Source: Chloroflexota bacterium (GTDB taxonomy: Bacteria; Chloroflexota; Anaerolineae; Anaerolineales; UBA11579). Taken from it: DNA of 64,000 nucleotides. Of this stretch, positions 50,936-59,849 are shown piece after piece. Below the pieces are notes generated by a model. That model was given only the letters and a program-made list of their open reading frames with translations, was not told the DNA's origin and searched no databases. The DNA lies in contig JABFGG010000009.1 of assembly GCA_013112575.1 (NCBI GenBank), positions 94,270 through 158,269 on the forward strand, written 5' to 3'. The first letter of the stretch is position 1. The number at the start of each line of letters is the position of its first letter. The position numbers and the translations under genes were made by a program.

Positions 50936-51436
50936 CTACTCAATATGTACCATTTCTGTTTTTTGTTCGATACTCTCCCCATCTTTGACCAGCACGCGGC
51001 TCACAACCCCATCCCGTGGCGACTTGAGTTCATTTTGCATTTTCATTGACTCCAGGATCACCAGCACGTCCCCTTGTTTGATCTCATCCCCTTCACTCAC
51101 CGGCACTTTTACTACCAGCCCGGGCATAGGTGCTTTAAGGATGAATTCACCGGAGTCATCTACGCCGATCCCAGCCGCAGCCCTTAAGCGCTTTTCTCGC
51201 TCATCTTCCACGTTAGCCGTGTACCTGTGCCCGTGCAGCAACACGATCCAATCGTCATCTTCTTCCTGGTGGATGGTAGCTTCATAGGATCTGCCATCCA
51301 CCAGCATGGTGAAAACAGGCTGCCCGCTGACCGGCTCGAAATCCACGGTGTATTCCACCCCATCCACACTCACTTTGCCGTCGCCCAGGATCTCGATCTT
51401 ATATTCTTTTTCGCCAACTGTCGTTATATATTTCAT
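50936..51436 (-). CDS. Biotin carboxyl carrier subunit of acyl-CoA carboxylase
   Basis: A 166-residue protein whose C-terminal ~75 residues are a biotinyl domain: ILKAPMPGLVVKVPVSEGDEIKQGD and the biotinylation site LESMKMQNE (lysine of MKM; the usual EAMKM has Ala for Ser). The N-terminal half is a small beta domain. It belongs with accC and pccB upstream on the same strand and carries the carboxyl group between them. Confidence 0.92.
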   Translation of the reverse strand: MKYITTVGEKEYKIEILGDGKVSVDGVEYTVDFEPVSGQPVFTMLVDGRSYEATIHQEEDDDWIVLLHGHRYTANVEDEREKRLRAAAGIGVDDSGEFILKAPMPGLVVKVPVSEGDEIKQGDVLVILESMKMQNELKSPRDGVVSRVLVKDGESIEQKTEMVHIE

Positions 51437-51564
51437 GTGAATCTCAGTAGCAGTTTATTGTGATTTCTAACCTTCTAAGCTTGCTTCTTTTATTATGGCC
51501 TCTAATTGTCCACAAACTAATTTTCCGTATAAAGTAAGTCGAGTTTGCTCAACAATACTTGCGC

Positions 51565-51609
51565 AGAGAACACGTAGTGTTCTCTGGAGATAAACCCGAA
51601 GGGTTTATC
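51565..51609 (-). repeat. Two back-to-back perfect hairpins with 3-nt loops after accC
   Basis: AGAGAACAC-GTA-GTGTTCTCT (51565-51585) and GATAAACCC-GAA-GGGTTTATC (51589-51609) are both exact. In the minus-strand RNA the latter has a stable UUCG-type loop and overlaps the accC stop codon. No U-run follows. The rest of 51437-51604 shows nothing else. They may protect the transcript between accC and the carrier gene or be a repeat. Confidence 0.5.
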
Positions 51610-53122
51610 GATGCATCCGCTCCCAACGGCCTACCCATTTCCAGTTACTTGTGTCGCGCTTACCGCGCTGGATGATGTGCGCTGCTCGCTCAGTTTGTTG
51701 GTGGGCCACCAGGGTCGCTAATATTGCGGCGATCTCCGGGTTGGTCTCTTTGCCTTCTTCAGCTTTTTCGATGGAAAAGCGTTCTTCCACGAACTTTGTA
51801 TCGAAGTTGCCCGCGATAAAGCGGTGCTGCTCCATCAAACTCTGGTGGAAGGGGATGTTGGTCACCACGCCCACCAGACGGTACTCTTCCAGTGCTCGCC
51901 GCATACGCAAAATGGCCTGCCCGCGGGTCTCGCCCCACACGATCAATTTCGAGATCAGCGAGTCGTAGTAGGGGGAGATGTTGAAGCCCAGGTAAACTCC
52001 TGTATCCACGCGCACGCCGGGGCCGGTGGGCAACGAACTGAACTGGATGATGCCCGTCGAGGGCAGGAAGTTATTGTAAGGGTCTTCGGCATTGATGCGG
52101 CACTCGATGGCCCAGCCGTTCATCTTGACGTCTTTTTGCGTATAGCCAAGCTGTCTTCCACGGGCAATACGGATCTGCTCTTTGACGATGTCCACACCCG
52201 TTACGTACTCGGTCACCGGATGCTCGACCTGCAAGCGCGTGTTCATCTCCAGGAAATAGAAGTTCTTGTCTTTATCCACCAGGAACTCGATCGTGCCGGC
52301 ATTGACGTAGTCCACAGCCTGGGCGGCCTGGACCGCAATGGCACCCATCTTCTGGCGGAACTCTTCGTCTTCATTAATGAAAGGGGAGGGCGATTCTTCC
52401 ACAAGCTTCTGGTGGCGGCGTTGGATTGAGCACTCACGTTCACCCAGGTGGATGATGTTGCCTTCGTTATCGCCCAACACCTGAATCTCGATGTGCCGTG
52501 CCCCGATGATCATTTTCTCTAGGTAGACGTTGTCATCACCAAAGGCTGCCAGCGACTCTCGCCGCGCCGACTCAAGCGCTGCGGGCATTTCTTCCAGGTC
52601 ATTCACTTGGCGCATGCCTTTGCCGCCGCCGCCTGCTGTAGCTTTGATCAGCAGGGGGAAGCCCACGTCCGGGGCCAGTTTCAGCAGGTCTTCATCGCTC
52701 AATTTCTCTTCGGTTTCTGTGCCAGGTACCACAGGCACCCCCGCCGCTTTGACGGTAGCGCGTGCAACGCCCTTGTCGCCCATCTTGGCGATGGCTTCCG
52801 GCTTGGGGCCGATGAAAGTGATGCCCTCATCTTCGCAGGCTTGCGCAAAATCGGCGTTCTCTGAGAGGAAACCGTAACCGGGATGGATAGCCCCTGCTTC
52901 GCTCTTCTTGGCGATTTCAATGATCTTATCGGCCCGCAAATAGGACTCATTGGAAGGGGCCGGGCCGAGCAAATAAGCTTCTTCGGCATAACGCACGTGC
53001 ATGGCATTGCGGTCGGGCTCGGAGTACACGGCCACAGTTTTGATGCCCAACTCGCGGCAGGCCCGCAAAATGCGCATGGCGATCTCTCCGCGGTTGGCGA
53101 TCAGCACTTTGGTAAATGTCAT
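51605..53122 (-). CDS. accC: Biotin carboxylase subunit
   Basis: A 505-residue ATP-grasp enzyme that carboxylates biotin on the carrier protein using bicarbonate. Family blocks are VLIANRGEIAMRILRACRELG, HPGYGFLSENADFAQ, ATAGGGGKGMR, RHIEIQVLGDNEGNIIHLGERECSIQRRHQK, EMNTRLQVEHPVTEYVTG and ECRINAEDP. It lies 11 nt after pccB. The C-terminus is about 50 residues longer than minimal AccC and ends in a Gln/Arg/Trp-rich tail, as in propionyl-CoA carboxylase alpha subunits without the biotin domain. Confidence 0.95.
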   Translation of the reverse strand: MTFTKVLIANRGEIAMRILRACRELGIKTVAVYSEPDRNAMHVRYAEEAYLLGPAPSNESYLRADKIIEIAKKSEAGAIHPGYGFLSENADFAQACEDEGITFIGPKPEAIAKMGDKGVARATVKAAGVPVVPGTETEEKLSDEDLLKLAPDVGFPLLIKATAGGGGKGMRQVNDLEEMPAALESARRESLAAFGDDNVYLEKMIIGARHIEIQVLGDNEGNIIHLGERECSIQRRHQKLVEESPSPFINEDEEFRQKMGAIAVQAAQAVDYVNAGTIEFLVDKDKNFYFLEMNTRLQVEHPVTEYVTGVDIVKEQIRIARGRQLGYTQKDVKMNGWAIECRINAEDPYNNFLPSTGIIQFSSLPTGPGVRVDTGVYLGFNISPYYDSLISKLIVWGETRGQAILRMRRALEEYRLVGVVTNIPFHQSLMEQHRFIAGNFDTKFVEERFSIEKAEEGKETNPEIAAILATLVAHQQTERAAHIIQRGKRDTSNWKWVGRWERMHR

Positions 53123-53133
53123 CTGTCAGTCCC

Positions 53134-54684
53134 TTATAGCGGGATATTCCCGTGTTTCTTGGCCGGGTTACTGTCGCGCTTGTTGCTCAACATTTCCAGC
53201 GCGTTAATCAGTCTTGGGCGTGTTTCACGGGGTTCGATAATGTCGTCGATAAAACCGCGTGAGGCTGCCACGTAGGGGTTGGCAAACTTGGCGCGGTACT
53301 CGGCCACCAGTTTGTCCTTTTGCGCCACCGGGTCATCTGCCTCGGCCAGTTCTTTGCGGAAGACGATATTCACCGCGCCCTCCGGCCCCATCACTGCGAT
53401 CTCTGCCGAGGGCCAGGCCAGGTTCACGTCCCCGCGAATGTGTTTGCTGCTCATTACGTCGTAGGCCCCGCCGTAGGCTTTGCGGGTGATCACCGTCAGC
53501 TTGGGCACCGTTGCTTCGCAATAAGCGTACAGCAGTTTTGCTCCCGAGCGGATGATGCCGCCGTGTTCCTGGGCCGTACCGGGCATGAAACCGGGCACAT
53601 CTTCCAATGTCAGGATGGGGATATTGAAGGCGTCGCACAAACGCACGAAGCGCCCTGCTTTTTCCGAGGCGTCGATGTCCAGTACACCTGCCAGTACGGC
53701 AGGCTGATTGGCGATGATACCGATGGAGTGCCCACCCAGGTGAGCGAAGCCGATCACGATGTTGGCCGCAAAATTCTCGTGGATCTCGTAGAACTCGCCA
53801 TCATCGACGACCAATTGGATCACGTCTTTGATATCGTATGGTTTGCTGGGGTCATCGGGGATGATTGTGTCCAGCGCTTCTTCCCGCCGTAGTGGGTTGT
53901 CGCGTGTCGGTTTGTAGGGCGGGTCTTCCATATTGTTCTGCGGCAGGTAGCTGAGCACCTTGCGGATCAGGTAAAGCGTGTCGGCTTCGCTGTCGGCAGC
54001 CACGTGACACACGCCCGAAGTCTCGGAATGCACGCTGGCCCCGCCCAACTCCTCGAATGAAACGTCTTCCTGCGTCACGGTTTTGACCACTTCGGGACCG
54101 GTTACGAACATATAGGATGAGTCGCGTACCATGAAGATCAGATCGGTCAGCGCCGGGGAGTAGACAGCTCCACCCGCGCAAGGCCCCATGATGGCGCTGA
54201 TCTGCGGGATTACACCGGATGCAAGCGTGTTGCGTAGGAAGATGTCGGCGTAACCACCCAGTGATATGACCCCTTCCTGGATGCGCGCCCCGCCCGAGTC
54301 GTTCAAACCGATGATGGGCGCGCCATTCTTCTGCGCCATGTCCTGGATCTTGACGATCTTTTCGGCGTGTACTTCGCCCAGGCTGCCACCCAACACGGTG
54401 AAATCCTGCGAGAACACGTACACCAGCCGGTTATCGATCGTGCCCCAGCCTGTCACCACGCTGTCGCCCGTGAACTTTTTGCTGTCCAGGCCAAAGTCTG
54501 TGGTGCGGTGCTCCACAAAGGCGTCGATTTCGCGGAAGGAGCCTTTGTCCAGTAACAGGTCGATGCGCTCACGCGCGGTCAGTCGGCCTTTGTCGTGTTG
54601 GGCATCAATGCGCGCCTGCCCGCCCCCCAGCCTGCCAATGGCTCGTTTTTCGTGCAACTCTTGGATTTTAGGATGATCCGTCAT
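53134..54684 (-). CDS. pccB: Acyl-CoA carboxyltransferase beta subunit (propionyl-CoA type)
   Basis: A 516-residue carboxyltransferase. The two crotonase-like halves show [48 protein letters not shown] and [14 protein letters not shown] [15 protein letters not shown], then [25 protein letters not shown] and [15 protein letters not shown]. These match propionyl-/methylmalonyl-CoA carboxylase beta subunits. With accC and the carrier gene it makes (S)-methylmalonyl-CoA. It overlaps an upstream membrane-protein gene by 17 bp. Confidence 0.95.
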   Translation of the reverse strand: MTDHPKIQELHEKRAIGRLGGGQARIDAQHDKGRLTARERIDLLLDKGSFREIDAFVEHRTTDFGLDSKKFTGDSVVTGWGTIDNRLVYVFSQDFTVLGGSLGEVHAEKIVKIQDMAQKNGAPIIGLNDSGGARIQEGVISLGGYADIFLRNTLASGVIPQISAIMGPCAGGAVYSPALTDLIFMVRDSSYMFVTGPEVVKTVTQEDVSFEELGGASVHSETSGVCHVAADSEADTLYLIRKVLSYLPQNNMEDPPYKPTRDNPLRREEALDTIIPDDPSKPYDIKDVIQLVVDDGEFYEIHENFAANIVIGFAHLGGHSIGIIANQPAVLAGVLDIDASEKAGRFVRLCDAFNIPILTLEDVPGFMPGTAQEHGGIIRSGAKLLYAYCEATVPKLTVITRKAYGGAYDVMSSKHIRGDVNLAWPSAEIAVMGPEGAVNIVFRKELAEADDPVAQKDKLVAEYRAKFANPYVAASRGFIDDIIEPRETRPRLINALEMLSNKRDSNPAKKHGNIPL

Positions 54685-55087
54685 GTACCTCTCCGAAATA
54701 ATTGCGCCGCCGTGCCCTTTGCACGACCCACACGATAATTGCCAATAAGATAATGTTCATGCCGATCGCGAAAGGCATATTGCTCTCGGCGGCTTCCGAC
54801 CTGCCCAGCAGCAGGCGGTCGAGCCAATAATAAATTGAAAAGGCTACCGCGCCCCAGATTGCGGCCCGGTCTGCCCAGCGCTTCCTGAACCACAAGCTCC
54901 AGGCGACTACCAGGCTGGGCAGTGCCCACAATAGGCCGGTCAGCGCCAGATATAGCGGCGACACGGATAATGCTTGCTGTGCCAGGAACTCCCAGTTCGC
55001 CAGGCTCATGCCGAAGCGTATGAACTGTAGAACCGATAGACTTAACACGCCAAGCGCCAGCCACGTTACGCTGAGGGGACGTTTCAT
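54668..55087 (-). CDS. Small membrane protein of unknown function
   Basis: A 139-residue protein with four predicted membrane segments and a charged C-terminus. I recognise no family. It overlaps pccB by 17 bp downstream and the next upstream gene by 4 bp, so it is translated in the same unit. Confidence 0.7.
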   Translation of the reverse strand: MKRPLSVTWLALGVLSLSVLQFIRFGMSLANWEFLAQQALSVSPLYLALTGLLWALPSLVVAWSLWFRKRWADRAAIWGAVAFSIYYWLDRLLLGRSEAAESNMPFAIGMNIILLAIIVWVVQRARRRNYFGEVHDGSS

Positions 55088-55710
55088 ACCGCTTGCCTCC
55101 CGGCTTCTTTAGATTTCTTTCCCAGACGCCAATGCTGGTAGCCGGTAAGGAATAGCGAAATCGCCCCACCCAGCAGGAAGTAGCTGTTGACCCACACCGC
55201 CAGAACCAGGAATAAAACCCCATTGTTCCACAGTTCACCTGCCGAACTGCGGTAGATCAACCAGCGCTTATACAGCATCTTGCCCTCGATCGCGCTTTCA
55301 TCTTTTACCAACTGCCGGAACAAAGCCAGGTTGCGCATATGTCGAAGATAGATCACGCCTTCTCGCACCATGACTACTCCATATAACATGCCGAATACGC
55401 CATGCAAATTGAACCAGAAGGCGAACACCAACCAACTGATACTGAGTATTAGCCACGAAAGCACGACGGCCCACACGAAGCGCGGGCTAATCAATCTCAA
55501 AGCATTTATGTCTTCCTGGAATTGCGGCGTGAGTTCGTAGCTGCCTTCATATTCGATGATGTGGTTGATGCGGCGATACAAGCGCGCACTGATGATCGTC
55601 AGCGCATAATCCCCGATGTAGACCAGCGTCCACAGGATCAGCAATAATACCGGGGATTGGTAGAGGAAGAATTCGAAAGGGGATAAGGCGTAGATGTATG
55701 GATTGAACAT
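55084..55710 (-). CDS. Membrane protein of unknown function
   Basis: A 208-residue protein with about five hydrophobic segments (near residues 15-35, 75-100, 105-120, 155-175 and 180-200) and a long loop rich in Arg. No family is recognised. It starts 2 nt after the quinone-reductase gene ends and overlaps the next gene by 4 bp, so it is part of the same minus-strand operon leading to pccB-accC. Confidence 0.65.
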   Translation of the reverse strand: MFNPYIYALSPFEFFLYQSPVLLLILWTLVYIGDYALTIISARLYRRINHIIEYEGSYELTPQFQEDINALRLISPRFVWAVVLSWLILSISWLVFAFWFNLHGVFGMLYGVVMVREGVIYLRHMRNLALFRQLVKDESAIEGKMLYKRWLIYRSSAGELWNNGVLFLVLAVWVNSYFLLGGAISLFLTGYQHWRLGKKSKEAGRQAV

Positions 55711-55712
55711 AC

Positions 55713-56744
55713 TTATTTGATATTCAAGGTGATCTTGCCCAGTTGTTCCCCCGACTCCAGGCGGGCTTGTGCGTCTTTAGCGTCTTGCAGCAGGTAGGTC
55801 TTATCCACCACTGCTTTCAGGCTGCCCTCGAAGACCAGGTCCATCACCGCTTCAAAATCCGCGTTGGTGCCCATTGTTGATCCTAATATGGAGAGATGCT
55901 TGGCGAACACAAAACGGTTGTCGATCTCGAACTTAGGCCCTGCCGTGTTTCCCACGGTCAAGATGCGCCCGCCTTTGCGAGCCGCGCGCAAGCTCATGGG
56001 GAAGGTCGTACCCACATTGTCCACTACTACATCCATGCCGCGTTTACCGGACTCCAGGAAGACGGTCTTCGACCAGTTCTCTTCCTTCGAGCGGTCGATC
56101 AGGTGGTCGGCCCCCAGGCTTTCGGTCAATTCCAGTTTGTTGCTGGACGAGCCTACCACGTAGACCTCCGCCCCCAGATGTTTGGCGATCTGGATACTGG
56201 CCGTGTTCACGCCTCCCGATGCTCCCACGATCAATACGTTTTCACCGGCGTGCACTCCGCCCCGGCTGACCAGTGAATGCCAGGCTGTCAAGTACACCAG
56301 CGCGGCAGCTGCGGCCTGGTGCAGGTCGAAGCCATCTGGTACTCGCTTGAGGTTGCTGGCCGGAATCGCCAGATATTCGGCATAGGTGCCTGAAACTGTT
56401 TCGCCCAGCAGATGCCAGTTGCTACACCGGTTCTCGAAGCCTGCCTGGCAAAACTCGCAACTGCCATCGCTCAGGTTGGCATTGATCACCACGCGTTCCC
56501 CGCCCTGCCACTGGCTAACGCCCGGTCCCACCGCTTCAATCGTCCCGGCCCCGTCTGCTCCGAAAATGTGCGGGTACTCGATCTTCAGGCCCGGCCAGCC
56601 TTCCCGCAGGAAGAGGTCCATATGGTTGAGTGCCGCCGCTTCCAATCGCACCAGTACCTGCCCCTCACCGGCTTCGGGTGTGGGCAGATCCCCATATTCA
56701 AGTTTTTCCGGCCCGCCATGTTCCTTTATATATACAGCTTTCAT
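55713..56744 (-). CDS. Zinc-type medium-chain dehydrogenase/quinone reductase
   Basis: A 343-residue MDR-family oxidoreductase. It has GADGAGTIEAVGPGV, a partial structural-zinc lobe (CEFCQAGFENRC, with three cysteines), the Rossmann loop GASGGVNTASIQIAKHLGA and TVGNTAGPKFEI. These are typical of NADPH-dependent alcohol/quinone/enoyl reductases. The ATG at 56744 has GGAGG 9 nt upstream and a TATAAT box about 25 nt upstream. It is the first gene of an operon that seems to continue into the acyl-CoA carboxylase. Confidence 0.9.
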   Translation of the reverse strand: MKAVYIKEHGGPEKLEYGDLPTPEAGEGQVLVRLEAAALNHMDLFLREGWPGLKIEYPHIFGADGAGTIEAVGPGVSQWQGGERVVINANLSDGSCEFCQAGFENRCSNWHLLGETVSGTYAEYLAIPASNLKRVPDGFDLHQAAAAALVYLTAWHSLVSRGGVHAGENVLIVGASGGVNTASIQIAKHLGAEVYVVGSSSNKLELTESLGADHLIDRSKEENWSKTVFLESGKRGMDVVVDNVGTTFPMSLRAARKGGRILTVGNTAGPKFEIDNRFVFAKHLSILGSTMGTNADFEAVMDLVFEGSLKAVVDKTYLLQDAKDAQARLESGEQLGKITLNIK

Positions 56745-56874
56745 TGCCAGTCGCCTCCTCTGCGCATTATAACGTTCAACCCACACACGAAATTAAGTAA
56801 ATGTATATTCCACTCCCCTGCACTTCGTGTAGAATCATGTCTGAACTAATCAATCAGGAGAATCCCTTTTTTCC

Positions 56875-57255
56875 ATGCCGATTTCCGCCATTCACGCATC
56901 ATTGTCCAATACCGCTCTTCTATACTTTCTTGCCATTTCTCTCTGGGGTTTCTGGCGCTTCTTCCGCCGGCAGGGGGTCGACTCTGCTTATTGGGGCACG
57001 CTGGTCATCGCTGAGCTACTCATTCTTGCTCAGATAGCGCTGGGTATTTACATGTGGACACTGGGCCTGCGCCCGGCACGCCCCACCATACACATCCTCT
57101 ATGGTGTTGTACTTGCTATGATGATCCCCGGTGCTTACGTATATACCAGCGGCCGCGATGCCCGCCGTGACATCCTTGTCTATGGCACGGCCACCATCAT
57201 TGCTGTCGGACTCATCACACGCTCTGCCTTTACGGGGGCTGTGCCGTTGCCGTAA
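56875..57255 (+). CDS. Four-segment membrane protein of unknown function
   Basis: A 126-residue protein with four predicted membrane helices (about residues 12-30, 40-62, 70-88 and 100-118) and Arg-rich loops. No family recognised with certainty. TAGAAT at 56829 may be its -10 box. Confidence 0.65.
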   Translation: MPISAIHASLSNTALLYFLAISLWGFWRFFRRQGVDSAYWGTLVIAELLILAQIALGIYMWTLGLRPARPTIHILYGVVLAMMIPGAYVYTSGRDARRDILVYGTATIIAVGLITRSAFTGAVPLP

Positions 57256-57312
57256 GGTTCATGCTTACTGAAGTTAGTTTTTTGGACGTATGGTTGTAAG
57301 AGGAGGAAATAT

Positions 57313-57765
57313 ATGAATAGGAAAATGATCATTGCCTTTTTGGTCACCGGAGTTGGAATTATCATTGTGTTTGGTTGTGGCCTGCTTTATCTCACGACTG
57401 TTGTTTTCCCAAGAGGGCCAATGCCCGTTGCTCCCTCCGAACCCGTTTTGCAATCACCAAGTCAGGATGAGAGCGTATCATCAACTGAAGTTGTTGAAGT
57501 CTACATTATTTGTGGACTGTGTCTCAATCCTGAAGGATCAGGTGCTTCGGGTATCTTACTTGTTTTGTGGGAGGCTCCAAAGGAGATCGGCATCCAACGC
57601 CCAACTGTTTCTCATGGCGATCTTTGTGTCCTACTGGAAGAGGCTGAAGGGTTTGATGGTAGCCCAGTTTCCCTGATCCGATGCCCATCAGGCGAAGGCT
57701 GGCTAGATAACGATGTCTTATCATTCACTCCACCAGGAGAGTTTGCTTCTCCAATTCCGCCGTAA
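57313..57765 (+). CDS. Exported or membrane-anchored protein of unknown function
   Basis: A 150-residue protein: basic start, one hydrophobic segment (residues 5-32), a Pro/Ser-rich linker and a small domain with four cysteines in CGLC, DLCVL and RCPSG. No family recognised. A strong ribosome binding site (AGAGGAGG) precedes the ATG. It is the last chromosomal gene before the phage-like region. Confidence 0.65.
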   Translation: MNRKMIIAFLVTGVGIIIVFGCGLLYLTTVVFPRGPMPVAPSEPVLQSPSQDESVSSTEVVEVYIICGLCLNPEGSGASGILLVLWEAPKEIGIQRPTVSHGDLCVLLEEAEGFDGSPVSLIRCPSGEGWLDNDVLSFTPPGEFASPIPP

Positions 57766-57865
57766 AAGTCAGATTTTTGACCTTATAAGCCTAATTCCTT
57801 GTAGGGCAAAGTCACTTACGGTTTTATCCACATACAACTAACTTCGAGTATCCCTATATTCCACA

Positions 57866-57893
57866 CAAAAAGCGCCGTCGTAATTGACGGCGC
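57866..57893 (-). terminator. Terminator ending the phage late operon
   Basis: On the minus strand GCGCCGTC and GACGGCGC (57872-57879 and 57886-57893) form an 8-bp stem with a 6-nt loop, followed by TTTTT (57870-57866). It marks the left limit of the minus-strand phage genes. Confidence 0.85.
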
Positions 57894-57919
57894 CTTAGAG
57901 TTCCCAGCTGATTTGATAT

Positions 57920-58366
57920 TTATGCGTTGATCGATTTGACTTTTTCTGGCGCACGTTCGCCCAGCACCTGGTACCAAACCTGGCTGCCTAAGAATACAGT
58001 GTTGGCCAACCCAGTGATACTTGCCAGTGTGAAGTCATAATCGGCTAGGTTGAGGGTGCCCGTCAAGAGCATCAGCACAAAGGTGATCACCCAGCCAACC
58101 ACATATACAAGCAGCATGGCGTAGACGTCACGCCAGCCAAACTTGACCTTGACCCACTGGAATAGGTTGATCTGCACACCCAGCACACCGACTACAAAGG
58201 CGATGATGTAACCAGCGATCTGCTGGGCCGTGAATCCGGCGAAGAAATGCAGGATGCCTTCCGGCACCGGATTCTCACCACTGGCTGCACAGGCTCCCAA
58301 CAGCAAGGGGGTAATCAACAACACCAGCATGAGCACAATCACTTTTTTCATAAATGGACTTTTCAT
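57920..58366 (-). CDS. Holin-like membrane protein (phage region)
   Basis: A 148-residue protein with an N-terminal hydrophobic stretch (which includes a lipobox-like GACA) and three further membrane segments (about residues 45-68, 85-105 and 110-130). In the lysis end of the phage operon, a holin is the natural reading, but no family motif is visible. ATG 58366 has AAGGAG 7 nt upstream. Confidence 0.6.
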   Translation of the reverse strand: MKSPFMKKVIVLMLVLLITPLLLGACAASGENPVPEGILHFFAGFTAQQIAGYIIAFVVGVLGVQINLFQWVKVKFGWRDVYAMLLVYVVGWVITFVLMLLTGTLNLADYDFTLASITGLANTVFLGSQVWYQVLGERAPEKVKSINA

Positions 58367-58434
58367 CTTTAATCTCCTTTTCTAAAACTAATGAATTAGA
58401 ACGCACATACAAAATCCTCGATTCCATCACCTCC

Positions 58435-58716
58435 TCAGGGGGTAACTGCGGATAATTGCTGGGAGATCTCCCACAATCTCCACAGCAGGACAATGCCGCC
58501 CAGGATCTGTACAGCCAGGCCAGCGGCGAAGGCCTTGACCCATAATTTTGTAGTCAACCAATCCTTCACTCCTTTTTCCACCTCGTCCAGGCGGTTGAGG
58601 ATGCCAGGGTTCTTGCGGCGCTTGTTGCCGTAGACGTCATCCTCCAGATCTTGCACACGCTCACCTAAGGGCGCATTTCCGTTGGGGCGTTTTTCGATGC
58701 TGACTTCTTCTGTCAT
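58435..58716 (-). CDS. Small coiled-coil membrane protein, lysis-module candidate
   Basis: A 93-residue protein with a charged N-terminal region (heptad-like LGERVQDLEDDVYG, LNRLDEVEKGV) and one C-terminal membrane helix (about residues 60-83). The layout resembles hemolysin XhlA or phage lysis accessory proteins. It overlaps the next upstream gene by 4 bp. Confidence 0.6.
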   Translation of the reverse strand: MTEEVSIEKRPNGNAPLGERVQDLEDDVYGNKRRKNPGILNRLDEVEKGVKDWLTTKLWVKAFAAGLAVQILGGIVLLWRLWEISQQLSAVTP

Positions 58717-59849
58717 GCTGCCTCCAATAATTCCAAGATCTTGTCTTTCGCCTCATCCTCCAGCCCCACGATATCCTCAATGGGTGGACCGTCGTACAGT
58801 TCCTGGCGGTTGCTACGCGGTACGGCCATCGATGTCAGCCCGGCCCGCTCGATCCACATCCAGCCGTTCCCCGGCGCGGCGGCCTGGTAGAAGATGTTGA
58901 TCATGCGCTGGTTGCTGATCAGCGGATACGGCGGCATGCCGGTCTGCTGGATAATGGGCAGCACACCCGGCAATTGGCGATAGGGCCTCAAAGCCGGCGG
59001 GCTCATCAGGCTCCAGGTGTTGGGCTCGTAATAATTGCGGAAGCCCGGCCAGGGCTGGTAGCGCAGGGCGATCCAGCCGTAAGCGGTCAGGCCCCACACG
59101 TCGCCCATCGAGGGGTAGTACTCTAGGATCTCGACCGTCGTGCCGTAGTCCAGCTCGCCGATCTTCTCGCCGGTGATGCCAGGCGAATTGCGCACATTGA
59201 GATGTGGCCAGGCCCGCACGGTCACCGGGCCCAGGTCCGGGTACCACTCGACGAAACCCTTCTCGATCCACATCTCACCGTCCGGGGTGAACAGCGGTAA
59301 AAAGTTATCCACTGCCGGATCGAAGAGGTTGACGTAGCGCCCGCCATCTTTGCAGATACCCACGAACTTGGCGATCATCAGCCGTTCATCGGTCCCCCAA
59401 TCGGTGCGCCAGTTGATCTTCTGGGGGTCTGGAGCTGGTTCCCCAGGCATCCAGGTGGGGATAAGAGCGGCGGCGTTGCCTTTAGCGCGGTTGCCGGCCC
59501 ACTTTTTAGCGCGGTGCGTGTTGCCCGGGTAGGTGATGTTCTCGAACTTGGGCATCTCCTTCTCAGAGAGCTGCTCGATCTTCGCCGGGTCGATCAGCTG
59601 CTGGCCGTCCAGGAAGTTGATGTTGCCGTTGGTCGGGCGGAAGGCCTCCTCCCAATCGGGCTCCGGATGCAGGTCGCGGTAGAAAGCCACGTGGGCCTTC
59701 GGGCGCCGTGTGGCCGGGATCTGCGGGCTGTTGTCGCCGTGGCCACGTTGCCCTTCGATGCTGCCCGGATAACACTTGGCACCACCCCAGACGGGCACAT
59801 CGGTGCGCTCACGCGTGATGAAAAGATCGGAGCGTTTACCCATTCTCAT
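58713..59849 (-). CDS. Phage protein with bacterial SH3 domain
   Basis: A 378-residue protein. Residues about 215-275 read like a bacterial SH3 domain (VTVRAWPHLNVRNSPGITGEKIGELDYGTTVEILE, GWIALRYQ), a cell-wall-binding fold. The N-terminal part has the phrase NGNINFLDGQQL, which recurs in the small phage protein at 62425. I recognise no catalytic domain. It probably partners the lysozyme-like protein encoded just upstream, with which it overlaps by 14 bp. An in-frame ATG two codons later is equally likely as start. Confidence 0.65.
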   Translation of the reverse strand: MRMGKRSDLFITRERTDVPVWGGAKCYPGSIEGQRGHGDNSPQIPATRRPKAHVAFYRDLHPEPDWEEAFRPTNGNINFLDGQQLIDPAKIEQLSEKEMPKFENITYPGNTHRAKKWAGNRAKGNAAALIPTWMPGEPAPDPQKINWRTDWGTDERLMIAKFVGICKDGGRYVNLFDPAVDNFLPLFTPDGEMWIEKGFVEWYPDLGPVTVRAWPHLNVRNSPGITGEKIGELDYGTTVEILEYYPSMGDVWGLTAYGWIALRYQPWPGFRNYYEPNTWSLMSPPALRPYRQLPGVLPIIQQTGMPPYPLISNQRMINIFYQAAAPGNGWMWIERAGLTSMAVPRSNRQELYDGPPIEDIVGLEDEAKDKILELLEAA

